A DNA stretch of 64,000 nucleotides from RHKX01 sp041393495. Lineage in GTDB: Bacteria > Actinomycetota > Thermoleophilia > Solirubrobacterales > 70-9. The translations under genes were made by a program, and so were the position numbers. Below are positions 62,636-64,000 of the stretch, piece after piece (position 1 is the stretch's first letter; every line of letters begins with the position of its first letter). The notes below the pieces were generated by a model. That model worked only from the letters and a program-made list of their open reading frames with translations. It was not told the origin of the DNA and did no database searches. The DNA lies in NCBI GenBank assembly GCA_041393495.1, contig JAWKKA010000002.1, positions 62,001 to 126,000 on the forward strand, given 5' to 3'.

Positions 62636-62968
62636 ATGACCGTATCGCGGATGCGTCGCGTCGACGGGGTCCTGCGCGAGGTGATCGGAGCGACGATCGG
62701 GGGTGAGTTGCAGGATCCCCGGATTGGATTCGTGACCGTCACAGCAGTCGAGACAAGCCCCGACTTGAGAAGCGCGCAGGTCCACGTCAGCGTGCTCGGG
62801 ACCGACGAGGAGAAGGCGGCGACGCTCGCCGGCCTGCAGGCGGCCCACGGCATCATCCAGCGGGCGATCTCAAAGCAGTTGCGGCTGAAGCGGACCCCGA
62901 CCCTGCGCTTCGTCTACGACGACTCGGTCGAGCGCGCCGACCGGCTGACGAGGATGATGGACGAGTGA
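62636..62968 (+). CDS. rbfA: Ribosome-binding factor A
   Basis: 30S maturation factor, KH-like fold, 110 residues. RMRRVDGVLREVIGATIGGELQDPRIGFVTVTAVE near 5-39 and AQVHVSVLGTDEEKAATLAGL near 47 are typical; LRLKRTPTLRFVYDDSVERADRL ends the domain. The stop overlaps the next GTG. Confidence 0.94.
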   Translation: MTVSRMRRVDGVLREVIGATIGGELQDPRIGFVTVTAVETSPDLRSAQVHVSVLGTDEEKAATLAGLQAAHGIIQRAISKQLRLKRTPTLRFVYDDSVERADRLTRMMDE

Positions 62969-63972
62969 GCCGCTCGAACGGGGACAAGCCGGAGATCGAG
63001 ATCGCCACGGAGGCGGTCGTCGACGAGCTCGCGCGGGATGACCGCTTCCTGATCACCACCCACGAGGGCCCTGACGGCGACGCCCTCGGCTCGACCCTGG
63101 CGATGCAGGAGGCGCTGACCCAGCTCGGCAAGGACTCGGTGATGTTCCTGGCCGAGAAGGAGTTCCCGCTGCCGATCGAGTACCGGTTCCTGCCTCTGCA
63201 GGAGGTCTTCCACGAAGCGCCGGCCGACCTCGCCGACCGCACCGTGATCTTCCTCGACTGCGGGAACATCGACCGGATGCCGGTCGACTGGCTGCGGGGC
63301 GGCAAGCGGATGCTGAACATCGATCACCACCACGACAACACGCGCTTCGCCGACGTCAACCTCGTCGACGTGAGCGCCTCCTCGACCGCCGAGATCGTCT
63401 TCGACATCTGCCGCCGGCTCGGGGTCGAGATCACCGAGTCGATCGCGCAGGCGCTCTACGTCGGCCTGATCACCGACACCGGCCAGTTCATGTACGAGAA
63501 CACCGACGCGCGCACGCACCGGGTCGCTGCCGACCTGATCGAGCTCGGAGTCGACGTCAACGGGACCTTCAGGCGCCTCTACGAGCGCGTGCCGGAGGCG
63601 AAGCTGAAGCTGATCGCCCGCGCGCTCCAGCGGATCGACCGGCGCCTCGGCGGGGCGCTGTCGACGACCTACCTGTCGGCAGCGGACTACGCGGCCACGG
63701 GCGGCGACGAGACGCTCACCGAGGGGATCATCGACTTCATCCGCGGCATCGAGGGAACGGCGGTCGCGGCGGTCGTCCGCGACAAGCCCGACGGCCATCG
63801 CGAGGCCCGCAAGGTCAGCCTCCGCTCGACCGACGGGAGCGTCGATGTCTCGGTGATCGCCCGGAAGATGGGCGGCGGCGGCCACCAGCGGGCCGCCGGG
63901 TTCTCGACCGACCAGACCTACGAGGAGCTGATCGAGTTCCTCAGCGACGAGACGCGCGCCGGGCTTGGCTGA
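62965..63972 (+). CDS. nrnA: DHH-family phosphoesterase (NrnA-like oligoribonuclease/pAp phosphatase)
   Basis: 335 residues. DHH motif NIDHHHDNTRFAD near 113, HEGPDGDALGSTLAM near 33, LITDTGQFMYEN near 170, and the DHHA1 motif GGGGHQRAAGF near 307. Degrades short RNA oligomers and pAp. GTG overlaps the rbfA stop. The rbfA-nrnA-truB order is common in Gram-positives. Confidence 0.92.
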   Translation: MSRSNGDKPEIEIATEAVVDELARDDRFLITTHEGPDGDALGSTLAMQEALTQLGKDSVMFLAEKEFPLPIEYRFLPLQEVFHEAPADLADRTVIFLDCGNIDRMPVDWLRGGKRMLNIDHHHDNTRFADVNLVDVSASSTAEIVFDICRRLGVEITESIAQALYVGLITDTGQFMYENTDARTHRVAADLIELGVDVNGTFRRLYERVPEAKLKLIARALQRIDRRLGGALSTTYLSAADYAATGGDETLTEGIIDFIRGIEGTAVAAVVRDKPDGHREARKVSLRSTDGSVDVSVIARKMGGGGHQRAAGFSTDQTYEELIEFLSDETRAGLG

Positions 63973-64000
63973 CCGCGGCCGCGGCCCGACGGGCTTCATC
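63965..64000 (+). CDS. truB: Probable truB start (tRNA pseudouridine synthase B), cut by window end
   Basis: A TTG overlapping the nrnA stop opens a frame of 12 codons to the window end, reading LADRGRGPTGFI. TruB follows rbfA-nrnA in many genomes and often begins with a similar Gly-Phe-Ile/Leu lead-in to VDKPAG. Too short to prove. Confidence 0.4.
   Translation, partial: MADRGRGPTGFI

Overview
A very GC-rich (roughly 70%) 64-kb chromosomal segment from a bacterium that reads as an actinobacterium. Frequent GTG/TTG starts, SepF, a LexA box of the Gram-positive type, an imuB-dnaE2 mutagenesis cassette and a MurA with Asp in place of the active-site Cys fit that phylum. The short HisG plus HisZ pair and the rRNA sequence suggest a deep lineage such as Thermoleophilia (Solirubrobacterales and relatives). 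That placement is inference, not a computed phylogeny. No plasmid, phage, IS element or CRISPR array is visible. The one clear mobile element is a group I intron in the 23S rRNA gene.

Layout. 1-12.6 kb is branched-chain amino acid biosynthesis (leuA 3' part, leuC, leuD, leuB, ilvE, citramalate synthase) interleaved with an SDR, a ferredoxin-reductase-like flavoprotein, an XRE-cupin regulator, a methyltransferase, a lipoprotein and a DegT-type aminotransferase. 12.7-18.8 kb holds argH, a 3-methyladenine glycosylase, a class A PBP and tyrS. 18.8-24.9 kb is a complete rRNA operon (16S-23S-5S, no spacer tRNA) with promoter, processing stems and terminator. Its 23S gene is interrupted at U1931 (E. 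coli numbering) by a 734-nt group I intron encoding a LAGLIDADG endonuclease. 25-28.2 kb carries a secreted protein, an MFS transporter and an M28 peptidase. 28.2-33.6 kb is an SOS region: imuB, a 79-aa protein and dnaE2 behind a perfect LexA box, plus an apparently LexA-controlled small ORF. 33.7-36.5 kb has an isopropylmalate dehydrogenase-like enzyme, an alpha/beta hydrolase and an HD-domain protein. 36.5-45.2 kb is murA followed by a his cluster (Z, G, D, B, H, A, F). 45.3-57.7 kb runs from a PQQ-type propeller and a CCA-adding-like enzyme through pgeF, yggS, sepF, proC, yggT, lspA, rluD, rpsB, tsf, pyrH, frr, uppS, cdsA and dtd. 58.1-64 kb is rimP-nusA-infB-rbfA-nrnA-(truB).

Expression. 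Many first genes have a -10 hexamer (TANNNT, often TAGACT) only 6-9 nt before the start codon and no Shine-Dalgarno, pointing to widespread leaderless transcription. Downstream genes are packed with ATGA/GTGA/TTGA stop-start overlaps. murA and its divergent neighbour appear to share one overlapping bidirectional -10 in a 21-bp gap. The rimP-nusA-infB operon has an intrinsic terminator in its leader.

Cautions. leuD and infB each carry a single-base deletion in a short G run. Because both genes should be essential or nearly so, sequence error is the simplest explanation. Functions are from motif recognition and memory of families; no database search was run.
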